Below, in pieces: positions 41,414 to 50,188 of a DNA stretch of 64,000 nucleotides (positions are counted from its first letter, which is position 1; every line of letters starts with the position of its first letter). Location: NCBI GenBank assembly GCA_964427535.1, contig CAYRVF010000006.1, positions 1 through 64,000 of the forward strand, given 5' to 3'. The DNA is from CAYRVF01 sp964427535. GTDB taxonomy: Bacteria > Chloroflexota > Ktedonobacteria > Ktedonobacterales > JADMIN01. Position numbers and translations under genes: made by a program. Below the pieces are notes generated by a model. The model saw nothing but the letters and a program-made list of their open reading frames with translations, made no database searches and was not told the DNA's origin.

Positions 41414-42328
41414 CTAGCCGGTCACGCTGCCGAAAGCCAGGCCGGCACGCCAGTAGCGCTGCAGGAACAGGAACATTCCGATGAGGGGCAGCACGGCGAT
41501 GAAGGACCCGGTCACGATCAGTCTGTAGAGCAGCTCGTGGGACGCCGGATCGAAGTTCCAGGTCGCCAGCCCAAGGTTGACGGGGAAGAGGCTGGGATCG
41601 GTGAGCACAATCAAGGGGAGGAAGAAGCTGTTCCAGATCGCGACGAACTGAAACAGAAAGATGGTGACCATGCCTGGAGCGAGCAACGGAATCGCTATGC
41701 GCGCGAAGACCCGCAACTCACCCGCACCATCCACCCGAGCGGCGTCCAACAGCTCATTCGGGACCGCATCTGTCGCATAGACGCGTGCCAGGAAGACACC
41801 GAACGGGCTGAGCAGCGAGGGGAGCAGCACCGCCCAATAGGTGTTGGTCAGGTTGATCTTGCTCAGCACCATGAAGAGTGGCAGCGCAAGCGTAGTTTGG
41901 GGCACCAGCACCGCCCCCAACACCAGGCCGAAGATCGCATTGCGACCGGTGAACCGATACTTCGCCAGCGCGTAGCCGCACATGACGGAGATGAGCATGC
42001 TGAAAAAGCCACCCACACCGGCGTAGAGGACGGTGTTCACGAGCCAGCGCGGGTAGGTGCCGCCGTCATGCGTGAACGTGTCAACCAGGTTCTGCCAGAG
42101 ATTGAAGTGGGCGAACCAGAGCCCAAACGACGCGAACAGGTCGGTGTTGTCTTTCGTAGCAGCGAGGATGAGCCAGTACAGCGGTGTGAGGCAATAGACG
42201 GTCAGCGCGACGAGCACGACGTAGGCCATGAGGCTTCTCGATGCGAACGAGCGGATGCCTATCGGACGCCGCGCGCTGTCACCTTTCTGGGTCCGTTGCG
42301 AGTCCACGACGAGTGGCGCGTTTGCCAT
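41414..42328 (-). CDS. Carbohydrate ABC transporter permease (MalG-like)
   Basis: A 304-residue permease with six membrane segments. ATG 42328 has AGGAG 8 bases upstream and lies 2 bp after the partner permease. The EAA loop that contacts the ATPase reads ELLDAARVDGAGELRVFARIAIPLLAPG. The N-terminal MANAPLV... is hydrophilic, then SLMAYVVLVALTVYCLTPLYWLI begins the first segment. Ends with QRYWRAGLAFGSVTG, typical of this subfamily (QRYFVRGLTAGAVKG-like). Works with the MalF-like permease, the binding protein and the ATPase in this operon. Confidence 0.94.
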   Translation of the reverse strand: MANAPLVVDSQRTQKGDSARRPIGIRSFASRSLMAYVVLVALTVYCLTPLYWLILAATKDNTDLFASFGLWFAHFNLWQNLVDTFTHDGGTYPRWLVNTVLYAGVGGFFSMLISVMCGYALAKYRFTGRNAIFGLVLGAVLVPQTTLALPLFMVLSKINLTNTYWAVLLPSLLSPFGVFLARVYATDAVPNELLDAARVDGAGELRVFARIAIPLLAPGMVTIFLFQFVAIWNSFFLPLIVLTDPSLFPVNLGLATWNFDPASHELLYRLIVTGSFIAVLPLIGMFLFLQRYWRAGLAFGSVTG

Positions 42329-42330
42329 CT

Positions 42331-43302
42331 TCAGACTCCTAGCTGTCGGCGCGTGAGGCGCAGGAAGCCAAACGAGAAAATGCATGTCACGATGCCGAGG
42401 ATCACGGCGATGGCTCCGCCGTAGTTGAAATCGGTGTTGACCACCGCGACGTTATACGCGAATATATTCGGCGTGTACGAGGTCGTGATTGCTGAATTTG
42501 TCAGGTTTTTCAGGACCGTCGGCTCGTTGAACAACTGCAGGGTGCCAACAATCGAGAAGAGCATTCCGATGATGACAGCCGGCACGATCAAGGGCAGCTT
42601 GAGCCGCAGCGCGATCCCCGTTTCGGAGAGGCCGTCCAGCCGGCCAGACTCGTAGATTTCCTGGGGAATGCCCTGAAGCGCCGAATACAAGATGATCATG
42701 TTGTAGCCGGTGAATTCCCAGGTGGAGATATTCACGATGGACCACAGTGTCTGGGATGGACCGAGAAAGGTCGGTGCCGGCAGGTGGAGGGCTGTGAATG
42801 CCTGGACGATTGGGCTGGACGTTGGACTATAGAAGAATCCCCACATAATGGCGGCAATCACGATAGGAACCGCATACGGAACGAAGAATGCAAGACGGAA
42901 GAAGTGCCGGAAGCGGATCACCGCCGAATCCATCAGCAGCGCCAACACCAGTGCGACGATCATCATGATCGGGATTTGGACGGCCCCGAAGAGCAGCACT
43001 CGGCCGAATCCGCTCCAGAGGTTCGGATCATGCAGCGCGGCGATGTAGTTCGCGGCACCTGCCCACTCAATTTGCGGCGGCCCGAACCCCAGGCCGCTAC
43101 GATGTTCCGAGTAGAGACTTTGTGAGAAGGCATACAGAAGGGGCGCGACGAAAAACGCGGCGAAGAGGAGGAGAAACGGCAGCACAAACAGATAGGGAAC
43201 GAGCAGGCGCGAGAACCGCCGAAATAGCATGGCCGGACCGCGCTGCCCGGCGCTCCCCGCGGATGCCATCCGCGATGCGTGAACGATCGTTTTCGGCTCC
43301 AT
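42331..43302 (-). CDS. Carbohydrate ABC transporter permease (MalF-like)
   Basis: A 323-residue permease with six predicted membrane segments. ATG 43302 has GGAAGGA about 10 bases upstream; the frame extends upstream into the intergenic hairpin region without a better site. EAA loop: EIYESGRLDGLSETGIALRLKLPLI. The start LLVPYLFVLPFLLLFAAFFVAPLLYAF is the usual first segment. The gap to the binding-protein gene is 282 bp and contains a stable stem-loop, which could set the binding protein above the permeases in abundance. Confidence 0.94.
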   Translation of the reverse strand: MEPKTIVHASRMASAGSAGQRGPAMLFRRFSRLLVPYLFVLPFLLLFAAFFVAPLLYAFSQSLYSEHRSGLGFGPPQIEWAGAANYIAALHDPNLWSGFGRVLLFGAVQIPIMMIVALVLALLMDSAVIRFRHFFRLAFFVPYAVPIVIAAIMWGFFYSPTSSPIVQAFTALHLPAPTFLGPSQTLWSIVNISTWEFTGYNMIILYSALQGIPQEIYESGRLDGLSETGIALRLKLPLIVPAVIIGMLFSIVGTLQLFNEPTVLKNLTNSAITTSYTPNIFAYNVAVVNTDFNYGGAIAVILGIVTCIFSFGFLRLTRRQLGV

Positions 43303-43497
43303 TGACGGCCGTCCTTCCCGACAAAGCAGCGCACGGTGCTGCTCGTGCTGACTGGCGCACAGCGGGTCGTAGATTGCGCATGAGCGCCACCCGAAGCGGA
43401 TCATTGCGGGCGCCCACAGACGCCCAATGGAGATGAAGAAGCAGCGCCCGGTACCACTTAGCGTGTGAGGTACCGTTCTGTGAGGCAAGAGGCAGGT

Positions 43498-43523
43498 GGG
43501 AGGGGCGACGTGCCACCCCTCCC
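43498..43523 (-). promoter_or_regulatory. Intercistronic stem-loop in the sugar operon
   Basis: GGGAGGGG (43498-43505) and CCCCTCCC (43516-43523) form a perfect 8-bp stem with a 10-base loop, extendable with mismatches, 61 bp after the binding-protein stop. No T run on the minus strand, so an mRNA-stabilising or attenuating role is more likely than full termination. Confidence 0.5.
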
Positions 43524-43584
43524 GCCCGTGGTTGTGAAGGAGCGCTCACGCTGATGAGTGCATCTTCACAGCCACAGCACACCG

Positions 43585-44889
43585 TCACGCGCCTTCCGCG
43601 TTGATGCCATTGCCCTTGAGATCGTTGAGGACCTGATTCTGGAGTTGGTCGAGCGCGGCGCTCAACGACGTATGGCTCGTGACGGCGGTACTGAAGTCAT
43701 CGCCTTGCAGGTTCGTCACCGAGGTGAGGTCGGGTGGGAACAGCCACCCAGACTGGACAGTCTCCTTGACGAACACCTGGTCCACCACCTGGTTGCCATA
43801 GTACGCAACCGAGGAGTTCACCGCCGTGGAACGGGCTTGCATATTCGACGGATACCAGCCGATTTGCTGTACGCCGATCTGAAGGCTCCCCTGGTTAGTG
43901 AGATACCACTGGGCGAACTCGTTGGCCTCTTTCGGGTGTTTCGTGCCGGAGATCACCGAGATGGCCGACCCGCCCCACATTGCGGTGGTACTCGCGCCCG
44001 CCGTCCACTGCGGCAGTGCAGCGACCGCCCAGTTGCCGGATTGGGTCTTCGCGTCGCCGGGGATCACGCCCTGGCCCCAGACCGCCGATGGCCAGGCTGC
44101 GATCGTCCCCTTATCGAGCCCTGCCGCCCAGTCGTTCCCGAAGTCGGCGACCGTGGAGACCAGGCCCTTGTCGAGGAGGTTCTGCCAGAAGTCGGCGACC
44201 TGCTTCGAGGCAGCGCTGTTGATGCTCACCTTCCAGGCCTTTTTGCCAGTGTCGATCGAGAACCACTGGACGCCAGCTTGCCACTCTAGGCCCTGGAACC
44301 AGCCTGTGCTCTGCGGCGGGAAGGCGGTGATGTAGTAGTCAGGTCCGAGCGCGTGGATCCTCGCGGCGTCCTGCGCGAATTCGTCCCAGGTAGCAGGCGG
44401 ATTCGCGATTCCGGCCCTCTGGAAGATGGCTTTGTTGTAGAAGAGCGCCATCGGACCCGTATCCTGCGGATAGCCGTATTGGGCGCCGTTTTCGCCGGAA
44501 AGCGCCCAGGCGGCGGGGTCAAACTGACTCTGCACGCTGTTGGCGCCGTACTTCGAGATGTCTACCAACGCGCCATTGGCGACCATCGTCGGGATGTACT
44601 GGTACTCGATGAGCGCGACGTCCGGCGCGGTGCCGGCTCGCACGGAAGCGAGCACCTTCGGATAGTACTGGCCGAAGCCCGATGGCTCCCTATCATAGGT
44701 GACGTGGATATTGGGATGTGTCTGATTGAACAGATCCACCTGCTTCTGCTCCGGTGCATCGAAGCTCCAGAAGGTGAGATGGACGACTCCATTGCCGCTC
44801 GACGAAGACGTATTGCACGCGGACAAAATGGTGACGAGCCCAAGGATCAGCGCCAGGGTAAGTGATGCCCGTTTGTGCGTGTACCGCAC
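43585..44889 (-). CDS. Sugar ABC transporter substrate-binding lipoprotein
   Basis: A 434-residue binding protein. GTG 44889 is chosen because AGGAGGT lies 5 bases upstream, giving VRYTHKRASLTLALILG and the lipobox ILSAC (Cys near 25). A Ser/Asn linker leads into an extracellular solute-binding family 1 fold: VVHLTFWSFDAPEQKQVDLF, NTHPNIHVTY-like (NQTHPNIHVTYDR), GTAPDVALIEYQYIPT, ALFYNKAIFQRAGI and MWGGSAISVI near the ligand cleft. It captures a carbohydrate at the cell surface for the MalF/G-like permeases. As first gene of the operon it lies about 240 bases after the LacI-controlled promoter. Confidence 0.94.
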   Translation of the reverse strand: MRYTHKRASLTLALILGLVTILSACNTSSSSGNGVVHLTFWSFDAPEQKQVDLFNQTHPNIHVTYDREPSGFGQYYPKVLASVRAGTAPDVALIEYQYIPTMVANGALVDISKYGANSVQSQFDPAAWALSGENGAQYGYPQDTGPMALFYNKAIFQRAGIANPPATWDEFAQDAARIHALGPDYYITAFPPQSTGWFQGLEWQAGVQWFSIDTGKKAWKVSINSAASKQVADFWQNLLDKGLVSTVADFGNDWAAGLDKGTIAAWPSAVWGQGVIPGDAKTQSGNWAVAALPQWTAGASTTAMWGGSAISVISGTKHPKEANEFAQWYLTNQGSLQIGVQQIGWYPSNMQARSTAVNSSVAYYGNQVVDQVFVKETVQSGWLFPPDLTSVTNLQGDDFSTAVTSHTSLSAALDQLQNQVLNDLKGNGINAEGA

Positions 44890-45107
44890 GGTAGACCTCC
44901 TGACAGTGGATGAGTGGATCACGACAAGGATCCAGCTGTCGTACCGCCTGCGCCGGGTGCAGGGATGTCCTCGCGGCAGCGCGCTGATCGGCCTGTGCGC
45001 CCGCGAGGACGTGCGTCAGGAAAACGAAGCGAGGGAATGCATAGCGACCCGAACGGGATAGCGCGAGACGCCGGTTCCTCCTCTCCCCTTCGTTCTGCGA
45101 ATGCGCT

Positions 45108-45136
45108 ACCGTTACCGTTTCCGGAACCGTTTACGG
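45108..45136 (-). promoter_or_regulatory. LacI-type operator at the sugar operon promoter
   Basis: A 22-bp element (45108-45129) shares 20 of 22 bases, in inverted orientation, with the element at 46473-46494 before lacI. It contains TTCCGGAA. A second inverted repeat CCGTTTACGG (45127-45136) overlaps it. It lies right after the -10 box, so a bound repressor would cover the transcription start. Confidence 0.75.
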
Positions 45137-45138
45137 GG

Positions 45139-45167
45139 AGTATAGTGAGGCTCCGCTCGGTTGTCAA
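45139..45167 (-). promoter_or_regulatory. Promoter of the sugar uptake operon
   Basis: On the minus strand: TTGACA (45167-45162), exactly 17 bp, TATACT (45144-45139). Start expected near 45132, inside the operator. Confidence 0.8.
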
Positions 45168-45223
45168 GCCTCTCTGCTAAAGTCGCCGGACGATGTGCGG
45201 GCCTATCGCGCGTGAGAGGCCAC

Positions 45224-46375
45224 CTAGTCGGCACTCACGCGAACGTCCGGGCGCGGCTGGGGAAGCGGACCCCCCGACGATTCACGGACGATGAGCTCAG
45301 TGGGGAGCTGAATATGCACGGCGCGCAGTGCATCGCGGTCCGCGCGGGCATGACCCGCGTGGGTGACCTGGTCATACCAGCCACCATCGAAATCATGCGC
45401 GATCTCGGCCAGCGCGAGCAGCGTTTCCGCCGCGCGCTTGCCCATCTCCTGGAAGGGCTGCCGCACGGTCGTAAGCGTGGGCCGCAAGGGTGCGACGAGG
45501 GCGATGTCGTCGAAGCCGACGACCGCCAAATCGCCCGGCACGCAGAGGCCCGCCGCGCGCGCCGCCTCCAGCACGCCATACGCCATCTGGTCGTTCCCGG
45601 CGAAGATGGCGGTCGGGCGGTCCTCCATGTCGAGCAGGCGGAAGGTAACAGCCTGGCCACCGGGAGTCGTGAAATCGCCCTGGGCGACGAGCTCGGGATC
45701 GAACGCGATACCTGCTTCCTCGAGCGCCTGCCGGTACCCGGCGAGGCGGTCATGGGAACACTGGTATTGTGCTGGGCCCTGGATGTGCGCGATTCGCCGG
45801 TGCCCGAGACCCAGCAGGTACCGCACCGCATCGTAGGCACCGACGCGGTTGTCTGGTCCGATCCACGGGACGTGGCTGGGAAGCCGTTGGTCATCCAGAA
45901 TGACCACGGGGAAGCCCTGCTCGTAGACCTCCAGCAGGTGATTCGATGCCTCACGCTCGACGGCGTCCGAGGATTCGACTGGGGCAATGCCATCCGGGTA
46001 GACCGCGATCAGGCCGTCGATGAGCTCGGTTGCCAGGATCCGGTCAATGAGCGCGCTGCGATCCGTGCGATGGCTGATACTATACAGCACGAGCTCGTAG
46101 GCGGTCTGTTCGATCACCTCAGCGATCCCCTGCAGGATATGCGGCATGAGCGGCCATGTCAGCGACGGCACCAGCACGCCGAAGAGCCGCGACCGCCCGC
46201 CAGCCAGCCGGGAAGCAGTCCCGCTCGGGACGTAGCGATGTTCGTTCACGATGCGCAGAATGCGCTCACGTGTCTCTGGATCAACGTCCGGCTTGTGATT
46301 GAGCGTCCGGGAGACGGTGGTTGTCGACACACCGGCGAGCCGCGCGATGTCACGTATGGTGAACTTGACCGGCAT
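45224..46375 (-). CDS. LacI-family repressor of the sugar operon
   Basis: A 383-residue repressor. ATG 46375 begins MPVKFTIRDIARLAGVSTTTVSRTLNHKPDVDPETRERI, a complete LacI HTH and start of the hinge; AAAGG lies 8 bases upstream. The hinge helix is SGTASRLAGGRS, followed by the periplasmic-binding-like effector domain (LFGVLVPSLTWPLMPHILQGI, RRIAHIQGP, AIFAGNDQMAYGVLEAARAAGL, VGFDDIALVAPLRPTLTTVRQP). It should bind the paired operators at 45108 and 46473 and be released by a sugar. It is transcribed in the same direction as, and upstream of, the transporter operon but has its own promoter. Confidence 0.95.
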   Translation of the reverse strand: MPVKFTIRDIARLAGVSTTTVSRTLNHKPDVDPETRERILRIVNEHRYVPSGTASRLAGGRSRLFGVLVPSLTWPLMPHILQGIAEVIEQTAYELVLYSISHRTDRSALIDRILATELIDGLIAVYPDGIAPVESSDAVEREASNHLLEVYEQGFPVVILDDQRLPSHVPWIGPDNRVGAYDAVRYLLGLGHRRIAHIQGPAQYQCSHDRLAGYRQALEEAGIAFDPELVAQGDFTTPGGQAVTFRLLDMEDRPTAIFAGNDQMAYGVLEAARAAGLCVPGDLAVVGFDDIALVAPLRPTLTTVRQPFQEMGKRAAETLLALAEIAHDFDGGWYDQVTHAGHARADRDALRAVHIQLPTELIVRESSGGPLPQPRPDVRVSAD

Positions 46376-46472
46376 GGTATACGCCTTTAGCAGAGAATCC
46401 GGGTGCTCCGTCGTGAGGACGACGAACGTCCCGTGGTGCATCTCTGTCAACAGAGGGTCAGGAGTCAGCATC

Positions 46473-46494
46473 CGGTTCCGGTTACGGTAACGGT
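46473..46494 (-). promoter_or_regulatory. LacI-type operator at the lacI-type gene's own promoter
   Basis: A 22-bp element with the odd palindrome GTTACGGTAAC at 46481-46491, 20 of 22 identical to the inverted copy at 45108. It starts 9 bases after the -10 box, about 100 bases before the repressor's ATG, so the repressor probably controls itself. Confidence 0.75.
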
Positions 46495-46502
46495 TTCAAG
46501 CA

Positions 46503-46531
46503 ATGGTAAAACCGGCCGAAGCCGTTGTCAA
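46503..46531 (-). promoter_or_regulatory. Promoter of the LacI-family repressor gene
   Basis: On the minus strand: TTGACA (46531-46526), 17-bp spacer, TACCAT (46508-46503). The -35 and next three bases (AAC/ACG) resemble the sugar operon promoter. From 46532 to 46799 I see no further gene or convincing promoter for the plus-strand PLP enzyme. Confidence 0.65.
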
Positions 46532-46799
46532 GGCTGTTTGCTCCCTGCCGACATCTCCGCTGGAGCGGAACACGCGCTGTTCTACCAAAGGGCCTCACAC
46601 GCCCACGCCGGCGAGCACTCGTCGCCTTCCAACTGCCTTCTTCCAGGCACCTGGTAGGCTGCAGATGCGCTGTCGCGAGCGGCACTCGTACAGGCTACAC
46701 GCTTTAGGCTCACTCTGTGCGAAGAAAGACGGGCGTTCACCTCGATCCGGGAGATGGACTGGACGGACCGTGCCGCAGGCATTGCACAGGAGAGCAGGT

Positions 46800-47963
46800 A
46801 TGAACTTGGATTGGCGCACGAAGCTCATCCACCCACAAGTGACGGCTCCCGAAGGCTTTCGCTCGCTGGTGACACCAACCTACCGGGGCTCGACGACGCT
46901 CTTCGAGAGCGCGACCGACGTCACCGATGACTGGGACCAGACTCGCGTCCCCTACAGCTACGGGCTCTATGGCACACCAACGAGCTTCGAGCTTGCCGGG
47001 CGTCTAGCAGACCTCGAAGGCGGAACGCACTGCTTCCTGACACCCGGCGGTCAGGCGGCGATTGCCCTCATCTACTTCGCGTGCGTGCGTACGGGAGGCC
47101 ATGTGCTCGTGCCTGAGAGCGCCTACGGGCCAAACCGGGCACTGGCCGGCCGCATGTTGGCACGGCTGGGCATCACCACCGAGTATTACGACCCAATGAC
47201 CGGCGGCGAGATCCGCAGGCTGATCCGCGACACGACCCAGTTGATCTGGTGCGAGAGCCCAGGGTCCGTGACGATGGAAGTGCAAGATGTGCCCGCCATC
47301 ACGGCTGCCGCCCGGCACGCGGGTGTCGTCACGGCGATCGACAACACCTATGCCGCCGGCGTGCTCTTCGACGCGTTCGCCCACGGCGCGGACATCACGA
47401 TGCAGGCACTGACGAAGTACGTCGGCGGGCACAGCGATCTGTTGCTCGGCTCTGTCACAGTGCGAGACCCTGCGCTGTACGAGGCCGTTGGGGATGCGCA
47501 TCAATTGCTCGGCATGGGCGTTTCGCCCGACGATTGCAGTCTGGCGCTGCGAGGGCTGCAGACCCTGGCGGTCCGGCTGAAGCAGCTGGAGGATGCCACG
47601 CTTGCGGTGGCGCGCTGGTTTGCCGAGCAGCCAGAGGTCGACTTGGTGCTCCATCCAGCGCTTCCCACATGCCCAGGTCACAAGTTCTGGCAGCGCGACT
47701 TCAGCGGTTCTGCGAGCGTCTTCTCCGTCGTCTTCGCTGCAGCAGTTTCGTCAGACGCGATACTCCGCTTTGTCGATCGTCTCAGTCTGTTCAAGATCGG
47801 CTACAGTTGGGGCGGGGTGACGAGCCTGGTGATGCCACACTTCGATCTGCGACGGACGTATCGCGCGTACGGCGACCGGCTCGTGCGCTTCAACGTCGGG
47901 CTGGAGACCGTCGACGATCTGCTTGCCGATCTGGAGCAGGCGTTCTCCGCCATTCGAGCGTGA
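46800..47963 (+). CDS. Cystathionine beta-lyase-like PLP enzyme
   Basis: A 387-residue enzyme of the Cys/Met metabolism PLP family (fold type I). ATG 46800 has AGGAGAG about 6 bases upstream; the upstream frame is not conserved. Motifs: TPTYRGSTTLFES, YSYGLYGTPTSFELAGRLADLEGG, TPGGQAAIALI, the substrate-binding ESPGSVTMEVQDVPAI, AIDNTYAAGVLF and the PLP Lys in QALTKYVGGHSDLLLG. GMGVSPDDCSLALRGLQTL and YSWGGVTSL (in place of the usual SLGG) are closest to the MetC type. It would cleave cystathionine or cysteine. No SAM riboswitch or Met-box is seen upstream. It may be unrelated to the sugar genes beside it. Confidence 0.92.
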   Translation: MNLDWRTKLIHPQVTAPEGFRSLVTPTYRGSTTLFESATDVTDDWDQTRVPYSYGLYGTPTSFELAGRLADLEGGTHCFLTPGGQAAIALIYFACVRTGGHVLVPESAYGPNRALAGRMLARLGITTEYYDPMTGGEIRRLIRDTTQLIWCESPGSVTMEVQDVPAITAAARHAGVVTAIDNTYAAGVLFDAFAHGADITMQALTKYVGGHSDLLLGSVTVRDPALYEAVGDAHQLLGMGVSPDDCSLALRGLQTLAVRLKQLEDATLAVARWFAEQPEVDLVLHPALPTCPGHKFWQRDFSGSASVFSVVFAAAVSSDAILRFVDRLSLFKIGYSWGGVTSLVMPHFDLRRTYRAYGDRLVRFNVGLETVDDLLADLEQAFSAIRA

Positions 47964-48980
47964 GTGCGCCGCGTGGCGTGCGCCCAGCAAGACCCTTGCC
48001 TGCACCGTCATGCGGCCTGTGCATGCCTATAAAGGCCCATGGGTGCTGTTCGGGCGGACTGCCCGGGTGCACTGGTTGCTGCACGTCGCGCCATGCAGGC
48101 CTGGACTTCTCAGCCGGGGCGACCGTCTTCGTCGCCGTGATCGACCCCATCGCCCCATGGGTGTGACAGAACAGCTGACATAGGCGACTCCGAAAATGGG
48201 GCGCTTTCGTATGCGCCTGTGCCATCTCTGCAGCTCTCTCCGCGACAGGCTTGAGAATAGGCATGCGATGCAGCCATATCGGCGAAATGTGCTAGAAGAG
48301 GCGTTGACAAACACCCGGGATGTCTGGGCACGGGCACGCTCTTCCAATAGTCAAGTCGAAATCTGGCTTGCCAGAAGCCAGTTCGATAACAATTTCAAAC
48401 TCTTCGTCCACGACGAGACCCGTATACGCGCCGTCGACCCAGACGATGTCTTGCGCCTGATTCGGGACGTAGCTGCGTGTTTGCCAAGACTTCTCGATGC
48501 ATCTGCTGACGCGATGCCTCATCCGACAGCGCCACTTGGCGCTCCCTGTGCCGCTGGCACCCGGTACATAGCGCGCACGAGGCAGACGTGCCATAGTGGT
48601 TTCCAGAAAGAGTGCTCCCCGGTCGCGCTGGCGTCGACGGCGCACCATCCCCCGCTGCCTCACTCACCGCCCTACGGTGTCCCAGCAGTGGGCGCCCGTC
48701 CGGTATTCCCCCACTCCGCACACACCTGGCACCTTGTCCCGCCTGGCTGGTCGCAATACCCTCTCTGCCGTGTCTCGCGCACACTGGCCTGCCACCTGTG
48801 AGATCGGCGCCTCGCCTGCTGTCTATCGCCTGCGCGCGCCTTCGGCGCCCGACCAGGCTGTACGCGCTCGGTGGGCGCGAGGGGAACACGCCCTCCTGCA
48901 CTGTGAGTCCACCTACCGGCCGAGGCAACCGCTCCTGCCGCGTCCTGAGAGGACAGTCTCCGAAGCCGCAGCTAACATAC
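47964..48980. other. 1-kb degraded region without a credible intact gene
   Basis: All frames here are broken or low in coding character. Codon choice is unlike the neighbours, with an A+T-richer patch near 48340-48420. A minus-strand stretch resembles a transposase end (see 48292-48663). No terminal inverted repeats were found by eye. Confidence 0.5.
48292..48663 (-). pseudogene. Possible transposase remnant
   Basis: The 123-residue minus-strand frame contains DIVWVDGAYTGLVV followed by FEIVIELASGKPDFDL, like the second catalytic-Asp region of IS4/IS5-group DDE transposases (VWADGGYRG in many). The rest is not recognisable and the frame then ends at RLF. No first Asp or final Glu region and no flanking duplication is seen. 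If real, it is a decayed piece only. Confidence 0.3.
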
Positions 48981-49472
48981 ATGCGCGGCGCCACCTGGGC
49001 CGAGTTGGTCCCGAATGTTGGCCCGATGTCCGCCGATGAGCTGATGGAGCTTCCCGACGACGACTGGCGCTACGAGCTCGTGGCGGGACGGCGGGTGCGG
49101 CTCCCGCCCACGACGCTGCGCCACGACATAGTCGCGAGCAACCTGCTCTGGGCGCTGGCAACCTTCGCCGCGTACATGCGCCTGGGCAGCGTCACGCTCC
49201 CGGACACGGGATTCCTGATGAGCCAGCCTGGCCAGCCGGATACCGTCCTGGTCCCCGCCATCGCCTTCGTGCGCGCCGCGCGCATGCCTGTGGCTCTTGC
49301 CGCCACCGCGGCGACCGACTACATACTGCGCGTGGTACCCGATCTCGTCGTCGAGATCGCCGCACCCTACCAGCCGGGGGCCGCCTTAGCGGACAAGGCC
49401 GTCTGGTGGCTGGCGGCGGGCGTCGAGGCAGTATGGGCCATCTGGCCTGGGAGTGGCCGGGCCGACACGTAG
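48981..49472 (+). CDS. Uma2 family (DUF820) protein, C terminus disrupted
   Basis: A 163-residue frame from ATG 48981 (ATG 49026 is an alternative). The Uma2 restriction-endonuclease-like fold is visible: MSADELMELPDDDWRYELVAGR, VLVPAIAFVRAARMP, VVPDLVVEIAAPYQ (catalytic-type Asp and Glu) and KAVWWLAAGVEAVWAI. It then hits TAG at 49470. Beyond it, HVALGPRGLRAFYAGD in another frame and IHNHLDGQNIVPG back in the first frame look like the missing C-terminal strands (to about 49582), so one or two small indels seem to have broken the gene. Uma2 proteins are abundant, of unknown role, and often plural in genomes. Confidence 0.7.
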   Translation: MRGATWAELVPNVGPMSADELMELPDDDWRYELVAGRRVRLPPTTLRHDIVASNLLWALATFAAYMRLGSVTLPDTGFLMSQPGQPDTVLVPAIAFVRAARMPVALAATAATDYILRVVPDLVVEIAAPYQPGAALADKAVWWLAAGVEAVWAIWPGSGRADT

Positions 49473-49779
49473 CGCTCGGGCCCCGCGGGCTGCGCGCCTT
49501 CTATGCTGGCGATCCACAACCACCTCGACGGCCAGAACATCGTGCCCGGCGTCACGTATCTCGTCACGCGTCTCGTCTTGTGAAGCGATGTGGTACACTA
49601 ATGGCGCAGTTGATCGCGTATGCACGCTCAGCGTTTGTGCGGCCTCTGGGAGAGCATCCCCCATCGCTCGCCCCACGAATCCTCCGAGTGACGCGCACAT
49701 TGACCGCCTGTGTTGTGTCCGTGTGTTGCGTTGGCGCCGCCACTCGAAGGCGGCCCCCATCTCGTGAAGGAGAGGCCTC

Positions 49780-50073
49780 ATGGCCACCCGCATCTACGTC
49801 GGCGGTTTGCCGTACTCGACGACCGACGACCAGCTTCTCACCCTCTTTAACGCGTACGGCGAGGTCACTGAGGCCACAGTCGCAGTGGACCGGCAGACTG
49901 CCCGCTCCAAGGGCTTCGGGTTCGTGCAGATGCCCGATGATGCCGCCGCCTCCACCGCCATCGCCCAACTCGATGGACACATGATGGACGGCCGTTCCCT
50001 CCGCGTGAACGTGGCCCAGCCCCGCAGCGACCGTCCGAGGAGTGACAGCGATTCTCATACACGCCGCTGGTAA
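49780..50073 (+). CDS. RRM-domain RNA-binding protein
   Basis: A 97-residue single RRM protein, like cyanobacterial and other bacterial Rbp proteins. ATG 49780 follows AAGGAGAGG. RNP2 is IYVGGL (5-10) and RNP1 is KGFGFVQM (44-51); helix 2 and the last strand (GRSLRVNVAQPR) are complete. A short Arg/Ser tail follows. It probably binds RNA as a chaperone or regulator, often cold-inducible in relatives. A GCCGCC/GGCGGC stem-loop (49736-49754) lies in its leader, 25 bp before the ATG. Confidence 0.95.
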   Translation: MATRIYVGGLPYSTTDDQLLTLFNAYGEVTEATVAVDRQTARSKGFGFVQMPDDAAASTAIAQLDGHMMDGRSLRVNVAQPRSDRPRSDSDSHTRRW

Positions 50074-50188
50074 TCCCTGCCCGCCACGATAGCTGGCGAG
50101 CGGCGTCCACGCGTCCGGCATCCGGTGGGGGCGGCGCGCCCCTATCCTCGTCCTCGCCGTCCGGGCGCACGCTGAAAGGACGGCGCAT

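Noticed and set aside
45161..46390. 409-residue plus-strand frame opposite the LacI gene
   Set aside because: Antisense shadow; the minus strand has a full LacI protein.
46532..46799. SAM or other riboswitch before the cystathionine lyase-like gene
   Set aside because: No conserved riboswitch core or terminator hairpin is visible.
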